Below are positions 1 through 8,386 of a DNA stretch of 64,000 bases, piece by piece (within the stretch, counting starts at the first letter, position 1; each line of letters opens with the position of its first letter). The notes beneath the pieces are model-generated. The model did not search any database, was not told the origin of the DNA, and worked only from the letters and a program-made list of their open reading frames with translations. Source of the stretch: an archaeon (GTDB lineage: Archaea; Thermoproteota; Nitrososphaeria; Nitrososphaerales; Gagatemarchaeaceae); contig JAKAOG010000001.1 in NCBI GenBank assembly GCA_021823325.1, positions 186,001 to 250,000 of the forward strand, read 5' to 3'. The translations under genes and the position numbers were made by a program.

Positions 1-104
1 CTGGCGAGAAGACTAGGCCCTGTCCGTTCCGCGGACCTCGCATCCTGATGAAGAACCGTGACGCCCCTCGCTTTTTGAAGACGGCCGGGATCCTGTCCTG
101 TAGG
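1..104. other. No gene recognised at the window edge
   Basis: The first hundred bases hold no reading frame or RNA that I can support. They lie downstream of the leftward membrane-protein gene that ends at 105, so they may be its 3' region or the edge of a gene outside the window. Confidence 0.4.
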
Positions 105-482
105 CTAAGCGTCTCCAGATCCGAGGCCGTACTTCTCGGCGGCCCTCGCCTGCATGGCTCTGATCTCTCTGATACGCTTCGACATCTTCCTTCCGAACAT
201 GATGTCTCTGATCCCAGCGTAGAGCCAGAGCAAGGACACCGCAAGGCTCAGCGCTCCGACGGCGACCAGGCCCGGATCGACCAGGTTCACCCTCTGGCTC
301 GTTATCCCAAGCACATAGGGGAAGACGACCAATTGGGCGAAGTAGTTTACAGCGAAGTAGGCTCCCGCGACGGTCGCGATTACTGCGAGGAGAGTGATCT
401 TCCTCCCCCCGCTTTCCACGTGCTGGATGAACTCCTCGTGCATCTCTATCGTCGACACGCCTGGGTCATCGTCTTCGGGCAT
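105..482 (-). CDS. Small two-helix membrane protein, unknown function
   Basis: This 125-residue protein has an acidic N-terminus, two hydrophobic segments (about residues 28-50 and 68-90), a short loop between them and a basic C-terminal tail, so it should be an integral membrane protein. I do not recognise a family. A TATA-like element at 505-512 lies 23-30 bases upstream of the ATG, which fits a leaderless transcript. A near-palindrome at 521-531, matching sites upstream of the neighbouring winged-helix gene, sits just beyond this TATA box. The protein is therefore a likely regulatory target of that neighbour. Function unknown. Confidence 0.65.
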   Translation of the reverse strand: MPEDDDPGVSTIEMHEEFIQHVESGGRKITLLAVIATVAGAYFAVNYFAQLVVFPYVLGITSQRVNLVDPGLVAVGALSLAVSLLWLYAGIRDIMFGRKMSKRIREIRAMQARAAEKYGLGSGDA

Positions 483-504
483 GGCGGTCCTCAGACCTCC
501 TTTT

Positions 505-531
505 CCTTATAACAGATGCTCACAACTTGTT
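505..531 (-). promoter_or_regulatory. TATA box and candidate operator of the small membrane-protein gene
   Basis: On the minus strand a TATA-like element lies at 505-512. Next to it at 521-531 is CACAACTTGTT, a near-perfect inverted repeat (ACAA-N-TTGT). It overlaps the stop codon of the winged-helix gene and resembles the two copies at 823-847. Operator function is inferred from position and recurrence. Confidence 0.45.
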
Positions 532-794
532 CACCGCGTCGCCGAGAAAAGCATCTTCAACCCCGTGTCAAGGTGATGCAGCGCTTCCATCCCCTGGGGG
601 GTGATGGCGTACCGCTCGTGCTCTTCCGAAGAGTCGACCTTCACGAGGCCGCCCGACGTGAGGACCTGCACATAATCTCCGAACCTGTCATACGGGACGT
701 TGACCACCCGCGACAACCTTGTTGGAAGCTGGGGGCCGCCGGCGAGCGCCCGCAGGATCTCCCAACAGATCACGGTCGTGTCGCGGTGCTTCAA
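531..794 (-). CDS. Winged-helix DNA-binding regulator
   Basis: The 87-residue product looks like a single winged-helix domain: a helical start (TVICWEILRALAGG), a recognition-helix region (RLSRVVNVPYDRFGDYVQVL), a wing (GLVKVDSSEEHERYAITPQG) and a final helix. It resembles the small archaeal regulators of the HTH_45 type. The start is a TTG at 794, placed about 26 bases downstream of a TATA-like box at 816-823. Two copies of a CAAGTTG-containing motif lie immediately upstream of that box and a third lies upstream of the next gene. This suggests autoregulation and control of the downstream membrane protein. The ligand is unknown. Confidence 0.7.
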   Translation of the reverse strand: MKHRDTTVICWEILRALAGGPQLPTRLSRVVNVPYDRFGDYVQVLTSGGLVKVDSSEEHERYAITPQGMEALHHLDTGLKMLFSATR

Positions 795-815
795 CCCCCT
801 TCTTCATGGAAGGGG

Positions 816-876
816 ATGATATGAACAAGTTGAGCTCACAAGTTGTGTGCTCAAGATGTGCGTCAGTGACTTAAGC
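816..876. promoter_or_regulatory. Divergent promoter region with two operator-like repeats
   Basis: This stretch separates the leftward winged-helix gene from the rightward pseudo-ATPase operon. It holds a minus-strand TATA-like element (816-823), a motif GAACAAGTTGAG (823-834), the perfect 11-base palindrome CACAAGTTGTG (837-847), and a plus-strand TATA-like ACTTAAGC (869-876) about 26 bases before the TTG at 899. The repeats could place both divergent units under the winged-helix regulator. That role is inference. Confidence 0.5.
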
Positions 877-898
877 GAACAGAGCGCACTTTCTCTCG

Positions 899-2122
899 TT
901 GATTTCAAACGCCAGAGACTGGCTCGGATATCCTCTGGACAGGTCTCGGACGCCAGTCGGGGTCCGCGGGCTGGGAGACAGGGTCCTCCTACTTGGAAGA
1001 CAGGCTGGGGCCCTGGCGTCTCTGTTCGCGTTCGCCAGCGCTCAGGCCGGGTTGAACCTCGCCATCCTAGACCTCGATGGCTCGATAGCGCCTCAGTTGC
1101 ACGGATACTTCGAAGCATTCGACTACCGGTCCATGCTCTATGAGGCGTTCCACCTCGAAGGAGACGACGCTATACACGGGCAGCTCGTCGCTTCGGCCTA
1201 CGCAGCCGCCTTAGACCTTACCCCAGAGGAGGAGGCGATACTCTCGGCAGCGCTGCAGAAGCTGTCCGAGCAGAACGACGTGGCCGCTCCCGCGGCGCTT
1301 TACGATGTAGTCGGGGCGACCGAAGGTTTCAGAGGCTTCTATGTGGACAAGCTGAAGGGAAGGATAGGCGCTCTCAAACATCTCGATTCCACGCGCGTCG
1401 AAGACTTCGCCCCGCTGATGCGCGGGGGTGCCCTCGTGAGCTTCGCTTCGGCCCCATACCCACAGGCCGCCGACCTGGCGGCAGGCCTGTACGTGGCGAA
1501 GATCCTCCATCTCCTCTCGGCTCCGGGACCACGTCCATACGCAATGATGGTCACCGGGGCCCATCGGCTGTTCAGGAATCTTTCCAGGTACCAGCACGCC
1601 GGGAGGCTGATGTCTCATCTCCTGGAGGCTAGCGCCCCTCTCGTCCTCTCCACCCCTCTCCCGGCCCTCCTGAACGACAAGCTGACGGAGTCGATGGCTG
1701 TCCGGGTCTACTCTAGCGAGGCCTGGAACGCCAGGAGGAGTTGGAGGCAGGAGGCCGCCCTCGCGTGCTCTTTCACAGTCTGCGACGACAGGTCGGGTTC
1801 TTCGACCGCGTTCGTCCCCCGCTTCATCAGGCCGAGAAGTCCCTCTTCGCGCCTACCATCCGCGCCCCAGCGCAGCGCCGACCCCAGACTGACAAGGACC
1901 ATACTGGAGGAGATATCGAGCTACGACTCCGCGAACCGGCAGTCGATAGTCTCGTTCCTCTCCCCTCAGTTTCTTTCCGCCGACGTCGGGGCCGAAGTAG
2001 ACAGGCTCCACTCCGAAGGGTTCCTCGTCCTAGAGCCCAAAGGGAGCGGAGGAGGACAAAAGGTCCTTTCGTACACCGTGACCGAGTCCGGGATGCGCCT
2101 GCTGCAGGAGCTGAGCAAGTGA
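899..2122 (+). CDS. HerA/FtsK-like pseudo-ATPase with C-terminal winged helix
   Basis: The 407-residue protein has the layout of a HerA/FtsK-type motor without its catalytic residues. At 31-41, where a Walker A loop is expected, it reads LLGRQAGALAS, with no GKS/T. LAILDLDGS at about 54-62 resembles the conserved strand after the HerA P-loop. YAMMVTGAHRLF at about 214-225 resembles a Walker B strand (usually DEAH) with TG in place of DE. A helical insertion occupies about 95-165, and residues 330-407 look like a winged helix. The TTG start fits a leaderless promoter. The stop overlaps the next ATG by one base (TGATG), so the genes are probably translationally coupled. Family assignment is by pattern and is moderate; loss of ATPase motifs is visible directly. 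Confidence 0.5.
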   Translation: MISNARDWLGYPLDRSRTPVGVRGLGDRVLLLGRQAGALASLFAFASAQAGLNLAILDLDGSIAPQLHGYFEAFDYRSMLYEAFHLEGDDAIHGQLVASAYAAALDLTPEEEAILSAALQKLSEQNDVAAPAALYDVVGATEGFRGFYVDKLKGRIGALKHLDSTRVEDFAPLMRGGALVSFASAPYPQAADLAAGLYVAKILHLLSAPGPRPYAMMVTGAHRLFRNLSRYQHAGRLMSHLLEASAPLVLSTPLPALLNDKLTESMAVRVYSSEAWNARRSWRQEAALACSFTVCDDRSGSSTAFVPRFIRPRSPSSRLPSAPQRSADPRLTRTILEEISSYDSANRQSIVSFLSPQFLSADVGAEVDRLHSEGFLVLEPKGSGGGQKVLSYTVTESGMRLLQELSK

Positions 2123-3129
2123 TGGACCACCTGCGAACCAACTGCGCGGCCGTAGACGCGCTTACCGATGGGGGCCTCGCCACAGGTACGATTACTCAAA
2201 TCTTCGGCGAGAAGGCCCTCGGGAAGAGCATCATCTCCTTCCAGGCGGCGTGCTCGGTCGCCGCGGCTGGTGGGAGCACCGTAATCCTCGACACGGAACA
2301 GTCCTACTCGAGCTATCTGGTCCCATATTGGAAGGACAGGATGACCAAGCGGTTCGAAAAGGAATTCAACGTAGCGGAAGTAAAGCTGGACCGGGCGCCG
2401 AAGACCTCTCCCCGCAGGAAGCCTGTCACCCGCGGCCAGCTGATTAACGCGATTGATTCGGCCCTAAACCACCTGGGAGTGTCATATACCGACGCCCATC
2501 TTGGCGCGGCCGCTGACATCTTCTCCCCAGATTATTCGGTCGAGCTCCCACCCAAGGGGCCATCGGTGCTGATCTTCCAGACCCCGGAGGTGGTAGATCT
2601 GCTCAACCTCCATGGCGTCGATGCCGCGAGGGAGGTGTCGAGCGGGGGGAGGGTCGAGCTCAAGATGAGGCAGACCCCGACGTACCAGTCTGCCCTCCAC
2701 CACATCATACGCGAGACAGGGGCGCGGCTCTTGGTCTACGACTCCATCTCGGCTCCCTTCAAATCGGCGTTCCCCAGCACTCAGGACCTCCCCGCCAGGA
2801 GCTCGGGCCTGGCCATGATCCTCGCCCACGCCCAGCGTCTCTGCGTGGAGTTCGGCATAGCCGTCCTTGTGACCAGCCACGTCTCCATCGACCCGATCAA
2901 CCCATGGGACAGGGTCCCCTACGGCGGGGTCATCTTGGGTCACGACGCCAAGTTCTCGCTGGAGTTGACCAAGGCCGCTGCGTCCAGGAACAAGGACAGG
3001 GACCCAGAGGCGGTCAACCCCGAAGAGAGGGAGAGGAGCACCAAGGCGTTCTGGGCCGCCCGTCACCCTGCCCTCGAGGAGTACACCAGGTTCGCTTATG
3101 CGTGCCAAGACGGGGAAGGGTTCCACTGA
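2122..3129 (+). CDS. RecA/RadB-like ATPase
   Basis: This 335-residue protein belongs to the RecA/RadA/KaiC fold. It has an intact Walker A (GEKALGKS, about 29-36), a Walker B-like strand (ARLLVYDS, about 201-208) and a C-terminal core (VLVTSHV, then YGGVILGHDAKFSLELTK) that matches the L2 and final-strand region of RadA/RadB. About 100 residues between the first and later core strands (roughly 75-185) are extra compared with a minimal RadB. There is no N-terminal helix-hairpin-helix domain. The ATG overlaps the previous stop by one base, and its own stop overlaps the next ATG. A DNA-dependent or filament-type ATPase working with its two neighbours is inference. Confidence 0.7.
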   Translation: MDHLRTNCAAVDALTDGGLATGTITQIFGEKALGKSIISFQAACSVAAAGGSTVILDTEQSYSSYLVPYWKDRMTKRFEKEFNVAEVKLDRAPKTSPRRKPVTRGQLINAIDSALNHLGVSYTDAHLGAAADIFSPDYSVELPPKGPSVLIFQTPEVVDLLNLHGVDAAREVSSGGRVELKMRQTPTYQSALHHIIRETGARLLVYDSISAPFKSAFPSTQDLPARSSGLAMILAHAQRLCVEFGIAVLVTSHVSIDPINPWDRVPYGGVILGHDAKFSLELTKAAASRNKDRDPEAVNPEERERSTKAFWAARHPALEEYTRFAYACQDGEGFH

Positions 3130-4160
3130 TGGGATGGGCGACGAAAGCCGCAGCAGCTGTCTTAGGGGTCGGGGCACTGGGAGCTGGCGTCTGGCCTGTC
3201 TCCCTGCTGGCGTTCGGATACCTAGCCTTCTGTTTCTTGAGGCCCGGGAGAGCGACGCCGGAGGCTGACGCTCGCTCCAAGACGAGGCTCCCATCGGGCC
3301 GCCTTGTCCTAGGTGGCGTTCTGCTCCTCCTCTCCGTCGTAGCGTTCAGAGAGGGTGGGGTCGTCTCTCCAGCTGTCTTCCTGCTGGCTGGACTCGGCAT
3401 GGTCGCATACCCTTCTGCAAGGGCCAGAGCGGCGGCGAACCGTGTGGTCCCCATGAGGGATTCGATCCTGCTCAGGGAAAGAGCGTTCCCGTTCCGCTGG
3501 CACGCTTTGGCAGAGGTCAAGCTCGAGGCCCAGGACCGGGCGAGAGGGCTCAGCCTGGTAGACGGGCGCCTCCTGCTGTTCATCGGGAAGTCTCCACGCG
3601 CCTTTCAGGTGGTGACGGTGCTGGCTTTGAACCACCGCGGGGCCGAGCGAAGAGTCATCGAAGCGCTAAGACGAGAGACAAAGGCCATGTCTCAAAGAGG
3701 GGTTCATCTCCTTCCGCTCGACAGCATGGAGGCTTCTAGAATGCTCTCGCTGAAGCTCAAGCGTCTTAGGTCGGGGTCCGTGGACTGGAACGTCGTCCCG
3801 ACAGACTCCTTTGACGTCCTCGCGCTGCAGGCGAGCGACGGAATCTTACTCCGAAAAAGGGCGTTTAGGGCAGGCGTGAAAGGGGGGCCCGCATTCATCC
3901 CACCCGTCGACGCAACCCCCATGAGAGAGCCTCTCCTGGCGGAGGTCGTCGAGGCGATATCAGAGCGCCACGGCTGGGCCAACCCTGACGAATTCTCGCC
4001 GTTCCTGGCGTCCCTCGATGCATCACGGGCGGAGCCGCTCGCCGAAAGGCTGACAGTGACCGACGGCGCCGACGGCACGGTGTCTGCGGTCTCCCTGGGA
4101 GGGGCCCAGGTGAAGCTCACGAGGTCGCAGCTAAGGGCGGTCGCAAGGGTCTACGCGTGA
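3129..4160 (+). CDS. Membrane-anchored protein with two repeated soluble modules
   Basis: The 343-residue product starts with hydrophobic segments at about 5-37 and 58-95, which are probably four helices or two hairpins. A soluble region of about 240 residues follows. That region carries a duplicated motif: DSILLRERAF near residue 107 and DGILLRKRAF near 239. This suggests two related modules. I do not recognise the family. The gene is coupled to the RecA-like gene by a one-base stop/start overlap and ends the operon. It could anchor the pseudo-ATPase/RecA pair at the membrane; this is inferred from gene order alone. Confidence 0.55.
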   Translation: MGWATKAAAAVLGVGALGAGVWPVSLLAFGYLAFCFLRPGRATPEADARSKTRLPSGRLVLGGVLLLLSVVAFREGGVVSPAVFLLAGLGMVAYPSARARAAANRVVPMRDSILLRERAFPFRWHALAEVKLEAQDRARGLSLVDGRLLLFIGKSPRAFQVVTVLALNHRGAERRVIEALRRETKAMSQRGVHLLPLDSMEASRMLSLKLKRLRSGSVDWNVVPTDSFDVLALQASDGILLRKRAFRAGVKGGPAFIPPVDATPMREPLLAEVVEAISERHGWANPDEFSPFLASLDASRAEPLAERLTVTDGADGTVSAVSLGGAQVKLTRSQLRAVARVYA

Positions 4161-4231
4161 GCGGCCCGGACTCCCAGAAGGGCCGCATCCACGTTAAAAT
4201 CTCCCTGAATTCAGCCGAACGATAGAACGAA

Positions 4232-6079
4232 TTGAGCGGAGCTGGAATCGACGATTCACTGGAGGTCGCTGTCCCCGAAGAGGGCGCGGAGTCGCCCTTC
4301 AAAGTGCGGCCGTCGCCTCCGCCGGACCTGCCCATCTTCTCCATCTTGGGGTCGATCGACTTCCATGAGCACTTCGTGCTCATGGGCGAAGTCGGGACCG
4401 GAAAGAGCACCGTGGTGCCCATCCACGAGTTCGAGAAGTCGGGGCGGACCAGGCAGATCCTAATCCGTGAACCTTCCAGGGCTTCATGCAACGCCCTCTA
4501 CTATTCCCTTGAGGCGCTGCACCCCGAAGTCAAGGAACACCTCGCCATCATAACCAAGGACACCAAGGTCAACGTAGAAGGCAAGATCAAGATCGTGACC
4601 GACGGCGTCCTCATCAGGATGCTGGCCGACCGTTCCGTCAACGACTCATCGATCTACTTCGACGAAAGCCACCAGATGTCGTCGCAGCTGGAGCTCTGCA
4701 TGTCGCTCGCGAAGAACGACGAGGCCGAGACGAGGAACCTGTTCAGAGTGATGAGCGCCACCATCGACCCCAAAGAGTTCCTCAGCTTCCTGGGGATCTC
4801 GAACCTCCACTCCGTGAGCGGAAGGAGGTTCCCGGTCAAGGTCGAGGTGGAGCTGGCGCGCAACCTGGACGGGATGTTCGACACCATGTCGAGGTATCTC
4901 TACACCCAGCCCAAGGACGAGTCATGGCTGGTCTTCCTTCCAACCAGGCGGCTCGTAGAGAAGTATGCCGGAACTTACGGAGGGGTCTACATCCACGGCG
5001 GGCTTGAGGGGACCGAGGTCAACAGGATCCAGCGGAAGGCAGAGAAGGACAGGAACCTGAAGATCTTTGCCACCAACGTCATAGCCTCTTCCGTCAACAT
5101 CTACGTCGACAACGTCCTGGTCTTCAACGACGTCATCAATAGCAGGGACAGGCTGGGTCAGAAGACCCTAAGGTACGGCAAGCTGGACAACAACTCTCTC
5201 TTACAGATGATGGGAAGGGTGGGGAGGTTCAAGCCGGGACGGGCGGTGATCCTCACCGACTCTCCCGTTCCGGTCAGGATCGACCCGGTCCCGGTCCGAA
5301 AGGCCCTGGAGACCGAGACCCCGTTCGACCTGGTGCTCCTGATGTCGAAGTACGGCCTCGACCTTTCGAGCCTGGAATTCATGTCCAGGGTGAACCACAA
5401 GGAGGTGGCTTTCGCAGCGGGGTGGCTCACCGATATCGGGGCTATCGAGCACATGCCTCGCAGGATAACCCGGAAGGGCCTGCTGATGAGCGAGATACCA
5501 TACGACCCCGATTTTTCGCACATGATCGCGAACGCCCTGCTGTCTGACGACTACGCCATCGGGAGATTCCTTCTGGCCTGCGGCGCCTTCGGCGACTCCC
5601 TCAACCATGCCTACAAGACGGAGTTCGAGCCTCTGGCTAGGGAATTCCTGTACAAGACAGACAGGTCCAACGAGCTCAACATCAAGGCGCACCTGCTGAA
5701 GCGGTACTCCGAAGACGACTCCGGCGCTTTCAAGGAGAGGATGGCGGCTAACGGGATCTTCCCCCGTTTCGTGGAAGAGGCATGGAAGAACTATCAGTCT
5801 GCCGTCGACTCCTTGAATGACGTCCTAGCCGAATGGAAGTCCGAGCCTATCCCGAAGGGGGTCGTCGTCGACCCTGACCTCTACCGCCTTGAGTCGTATC
5901 TTTCTGACTGTCTGTCCTTCGAAAGGTACGAGTTCCATGAGAAGGGGAACTATGACCTTAGAAACATACGCATCGAGGACAGGTTCTTCGCCAGGAGCGT
6001 GACGGTCAACCTGAGGAAGATACTGTTCGACGTGGTGGCCATGGAGCCCAGGAGGCACCGGCCGCACGGGCGTCGGTGA
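4232..6079 (+). CDS. DEAH/RHA-like superfamily 2 helicase
   Basis: This 615-residue protein carries Walker A GEVGTGKS (52-59), a Walker B box of DESH instead of DEAH (144-147), SAT (175-177), and a motif VI of QMMGRVGR (325-332). These identify an SF2 helicase closest to the DEAH/RHA group. The C-terminal third resembles the helical regions after RecA2 in that group but is not clearly assignable. The start is taken as TTG at 4232; no ATG precedes the P-loop in a better position. An RNA substrate is likely from the family but is not shown. Confidence 0.75.
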   Translation: MSGAGIDDSLEVAVPEEGAESPFKVRPSPPPDLPIFSILGSIDFHEHFVLMGEVGTGKSTVVPIHEFEKSGRTRQILIREPSRASCNALYYSLEALHPEVKEHLAIITKDTKVNVEGKIKIVTDGVLIRMLADRSVNDSSIYFDESHQMSSQLELCMSLAKNDEAETRNLFRVMSATIDPKEFLSFLGISNLHSVSGRRFPVKVEVELARNLDGMFDTMSRYLYTQPKDESWLVFLPTRRLVEKYAGTYGGVYIHGGLEGTEVNRIQRKAEKDRNLKIFATNVIASSVNIYVDNVLVFNDVINSRDRLGQKTLRYGKLDNNSLLQMMGRVGRFKPGRAVILTDSPVPVRIDPVPVRKALETETPFDLVLLMSKYGLDLSSLEFMSRVNHKEVAFAAGWLTDIGAIEHMPRRITRKGLLMSEIPYDPDFSHMIANALLSDDYAIGRFLLACGAFGDSLNHAYKTEFEPLAREFLYKTDRSNELNIKAHLLKRYSEDDSGAFKERMAANGIFPRFVEEAWKNYQSAVDSLNDVLAEWKSEPIPKGVVVDPDLYRLESYLSDCLSFERYEFHEKGNYDLRNIRIEDRFFARSVTVNLRKILFDVVAMEPRRHRPHGRR

Positions 6080-6155
6080 GACCCTCCGGGCGCCCTGAAA
6101 ACGCTTCATCAGAAGAAAAGCTTCTTAACCCGTTCCGGATGGCTCGTTCCAACTC

Positions 6156-8348
6156 ATGCCGCGCTTCAAGACGACCGCAGAGGCTCTCAAGATCGTCCAC
6201 AACAGGGACCAGATCCGCAACCTCGGCATCATAGCCCACGTCGACCACGGGAAGACGACTACGTCGGACAGCCTGTTGGCCGCTACCGGCATGCTTTCGC
6301 CCTCAGTTGCAGGCCAGGCGCTCGCCCTGGACTACATGGAGCTCGAGCAGCAGCGCCAGATGACGATCAAGGCCGCGAACGTGACACTCTACTATGAGAA
6401 GGACGGAAAGCCCTACGTCATCAACCTCATCGACACGCCTGGCCACATCGACTTCACCGGCAAGGTGACCAGGTCTCTCAGGGCGGTAGACGGAGCCATA
6501 GTCGTCGTGGACGCAGTGGAGGGGATAATGACCCAGACCGAGACCGTGACCCGTCAGGCGCTGGAGGAGAGGGTCCGGCCGGTGGTGTACATCAACAAGA
6601 TTGACCGCCTGATCAAGGAGCTCCGTCTCACCCCGGAGAAGATGCAGGAATGGCTCTTCAACATCGTCAAGGACTTCAACCGGCTCGTAGAGACCTACGC
6701 AGAACCGGAATACAAGCAGAAGTGGAAGGTGTCCGTCCAGGACGCCCAAGTCGCCTTCGGCTCCTCCAAGGACAAGTGGGGGTTCAACTTCGACATGGCG
6801 AAGGCCGCGGGGATGTCGTTCAAGGACATCATCAACGCTTACACGAGCTCGACGCCTGAGGAGCTCGGCAAGAAGCTCCCTCTCCACGAGGCGCTTCTCG
6901 GGATGGTCGTAAGGCACCATCCGCCCCCCCACGTGGCGCAGGCGTACCGCATCCCCAAGATCTGGCCCCAGGGGGACTTGAACAGCGACATCGGCAAGGC
7001 CCTCCTCGCCTGCGACGAGAACGGCCCTGCGGTCATGATGGTCACCAACGTTGTCGTCGACCCTGCGGCGGGGCTCGTGGCCACGGGGAGGCTCTTCTCA
7101 GGGAGCGTCAGCAACGGAGACTCGATTTACCTCATCAACTCGAAGAGGGAGGGCAAGATACAGTCAGTACAGATATTCATGGGGTTCCAGAGGGAGATCG
7201 TAGACTCTCTTCCAGCAGGGAACATACCCGCACTGCTCGGGCTTGACATCCGCTCCGGTGAGACCATATCCAGCAGGAAGGACGTCGCGCCGTTCGAGTC
7301 AATTCACTACGTCAGCGAGCCCGTGGTCACCGTCGCGGTAGAGGCGAAGCACCCGAGGGACCTCCCTAAGCTGGTCGAGGTCATGCGCAGGCTGAACATC
7401 GAGGACCCTAACCTCGTGATCACTATCAACCAGGAGTCAGGAGAGACCTTAATGGCCGGGATGGGGGTCCTTCATCTCGAGATCGCCACCACCCAGATCC
7501 AGCAGGCCGGGCTCGAGATAATCACCTCCCCGCCCATCATCAACTACAGAGAGACGATCCGCGCCCGCGCGGGACCGATCATGGCCAGGTCCCCCAACAG
7601 GCACAATAAGATCTTCATCGAGGTCGAGCCGCTCGAGCCTGAAGTCATCGAGTTGATCCGCAACGGCACCATCGGTGAGAACGTGGAGAAGAAGACAGTG
7701 ATCAAGACTCTCCGCGACCACGGATGGGACCCCGACCAGGCCCGCAACTTCCAGGGGATCGACGAGAGAGGGGACGTCCTCACGGAAGTCACCAAGGGTG
7801 TCCAGTTCCTCCAGGAGTCCATGGACTCGATACGCGCGGGGTTCGATGACATCATGAAGAACGGCCCTCTGGCGTACGAGTTCACCAGGGGAGTGAAGGT
7901 CGCGCTGACGAACTTCGTCCCACACGAGGACCCGGCGCACAGGACCTACGCCCAGCTGATGCCTGCTTCGAGGCGGGCCATATTGGGCGCGCTGCTCTCG
8001 GCCAACCCGACGCTGCTCGAGCCGATCCTTGGCATAGAGGTGAAAGGGCCGTCTGACCTCATAGGAGCGGTGACGGGGGTCATCAGCGCGAAGAGAGGGA
8101 AGCTCGTCAAGATAGACCAGAAGGAGGTCATGACCGTGGTGGAAGGGGAGATCCCGGCATCCGAGACATTCGACCTGAGCGAGAAGATGAGAGGCGCCAC
8201 CGCCGGCAAGGCGGTCTGGAACACCCACTTCAAGACCTGGCAGGCAGTGCCTCAGAACATGCTTTGGGGCCTGGTCACGGAGATACGCAAGAGGAAGGGG
8301 TTGCCTCCAGACCCACCGAAGGCAGAAGAGTTCATCGACAAAGAGTAG
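6156..8348 (+). CDS. fusA: Translation elongation factor 2
   Basis: The protein of 730 residues is archaeal EF-2, the GTPase that drives ribosomal translocation. G1 AHVDHGKTT is near residues 28-36, DTPGH near 100, and NKID near 148. Domains II-V follow, including the histidine-bearing loop that diphthamide modification targets (SPNRHNK, about 481-487). Length matches archaeal EF-2. The ATG at 6156 lies about 27-34 bases downstream of a TATA-like CTTCTTAACC (6121-6130). It stands as a single gene between the helicase and the aminopeptidase. Confidence 0.97.
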   Translation: MPRFKTTAEALKIVHNRDQIRNLGIIAHVDHGKTTTSDSLLAATGMLSPSVAGQALALDYMELEQQRQMTIKAANVTLYYEKDGKPYVINLIDTPGHIDFTGKVTRSLRAVDGAIVVVDAVEGIMTQTETVTRQALEERVRPVVYINKIDRLIKELRLTPEKMQEWLFNIVKDFNRLVETYAEPEYKQKWKVSVQDAQVAFGSSKDKWGFNFDMAKAAGMSFKDIINAYTSSTPEELGKKLPLHEALLGMVVRHHPPPHVAQAYRIPKIWPQGDLNSDIGKALLACDENGPAVMMVTNVVVDPAAGLVATGRLFSGSVSNGDSIYLINSKREGKIQSVQIFMGFQREIVDSLPAGNIPALLGLDIRSGETISSRKDVAPFESIHYVSEPVVTVAVEAKHPRDLPKLVEVMRRLNIEDPNLVITINQESGETLMAGMGVLHLEIATTQIQQAGLEIITSPPIINYRETIRARAGPIMARSPNRHNKIFIEVEPLEPEVIELIRNGTIGENVEKKTVIKTLRDHGWDPDQARNFQGIDERGDVLTEVTKGVQFLQESMDSIRAGFDDIMKNGPLAYEFTRGVKVALTNFVPHEDPAHRTYAQLMPASRRAILGALLSANPTLLEPILGIEVKGPSDLIGAVTGVISAKRGKLVKIDQKEVMTVVEGEIPASETFDLSEKMRGATAGKAVWNTHFKTWQAVPQNMLWGLVTEIRKRKGLPPDPPKAEEFIDKE

Positions 8349-8386
8349 TGCCGTAAACTACCTCTTTAAGCCGCCATCACAGGGCT

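Noticed and set aside
2482-3294. A 270-codon minus-strand frame opposite the RecA-like gene
   Set aside because: The plus-strand frame has Walker motifs and coupled starts; the antisense frame shows none.
6303-8233. Several long minus-strand frames inside EF-2
   Set aside because: They are antisense to a strongly conserved gene and have no family motif.
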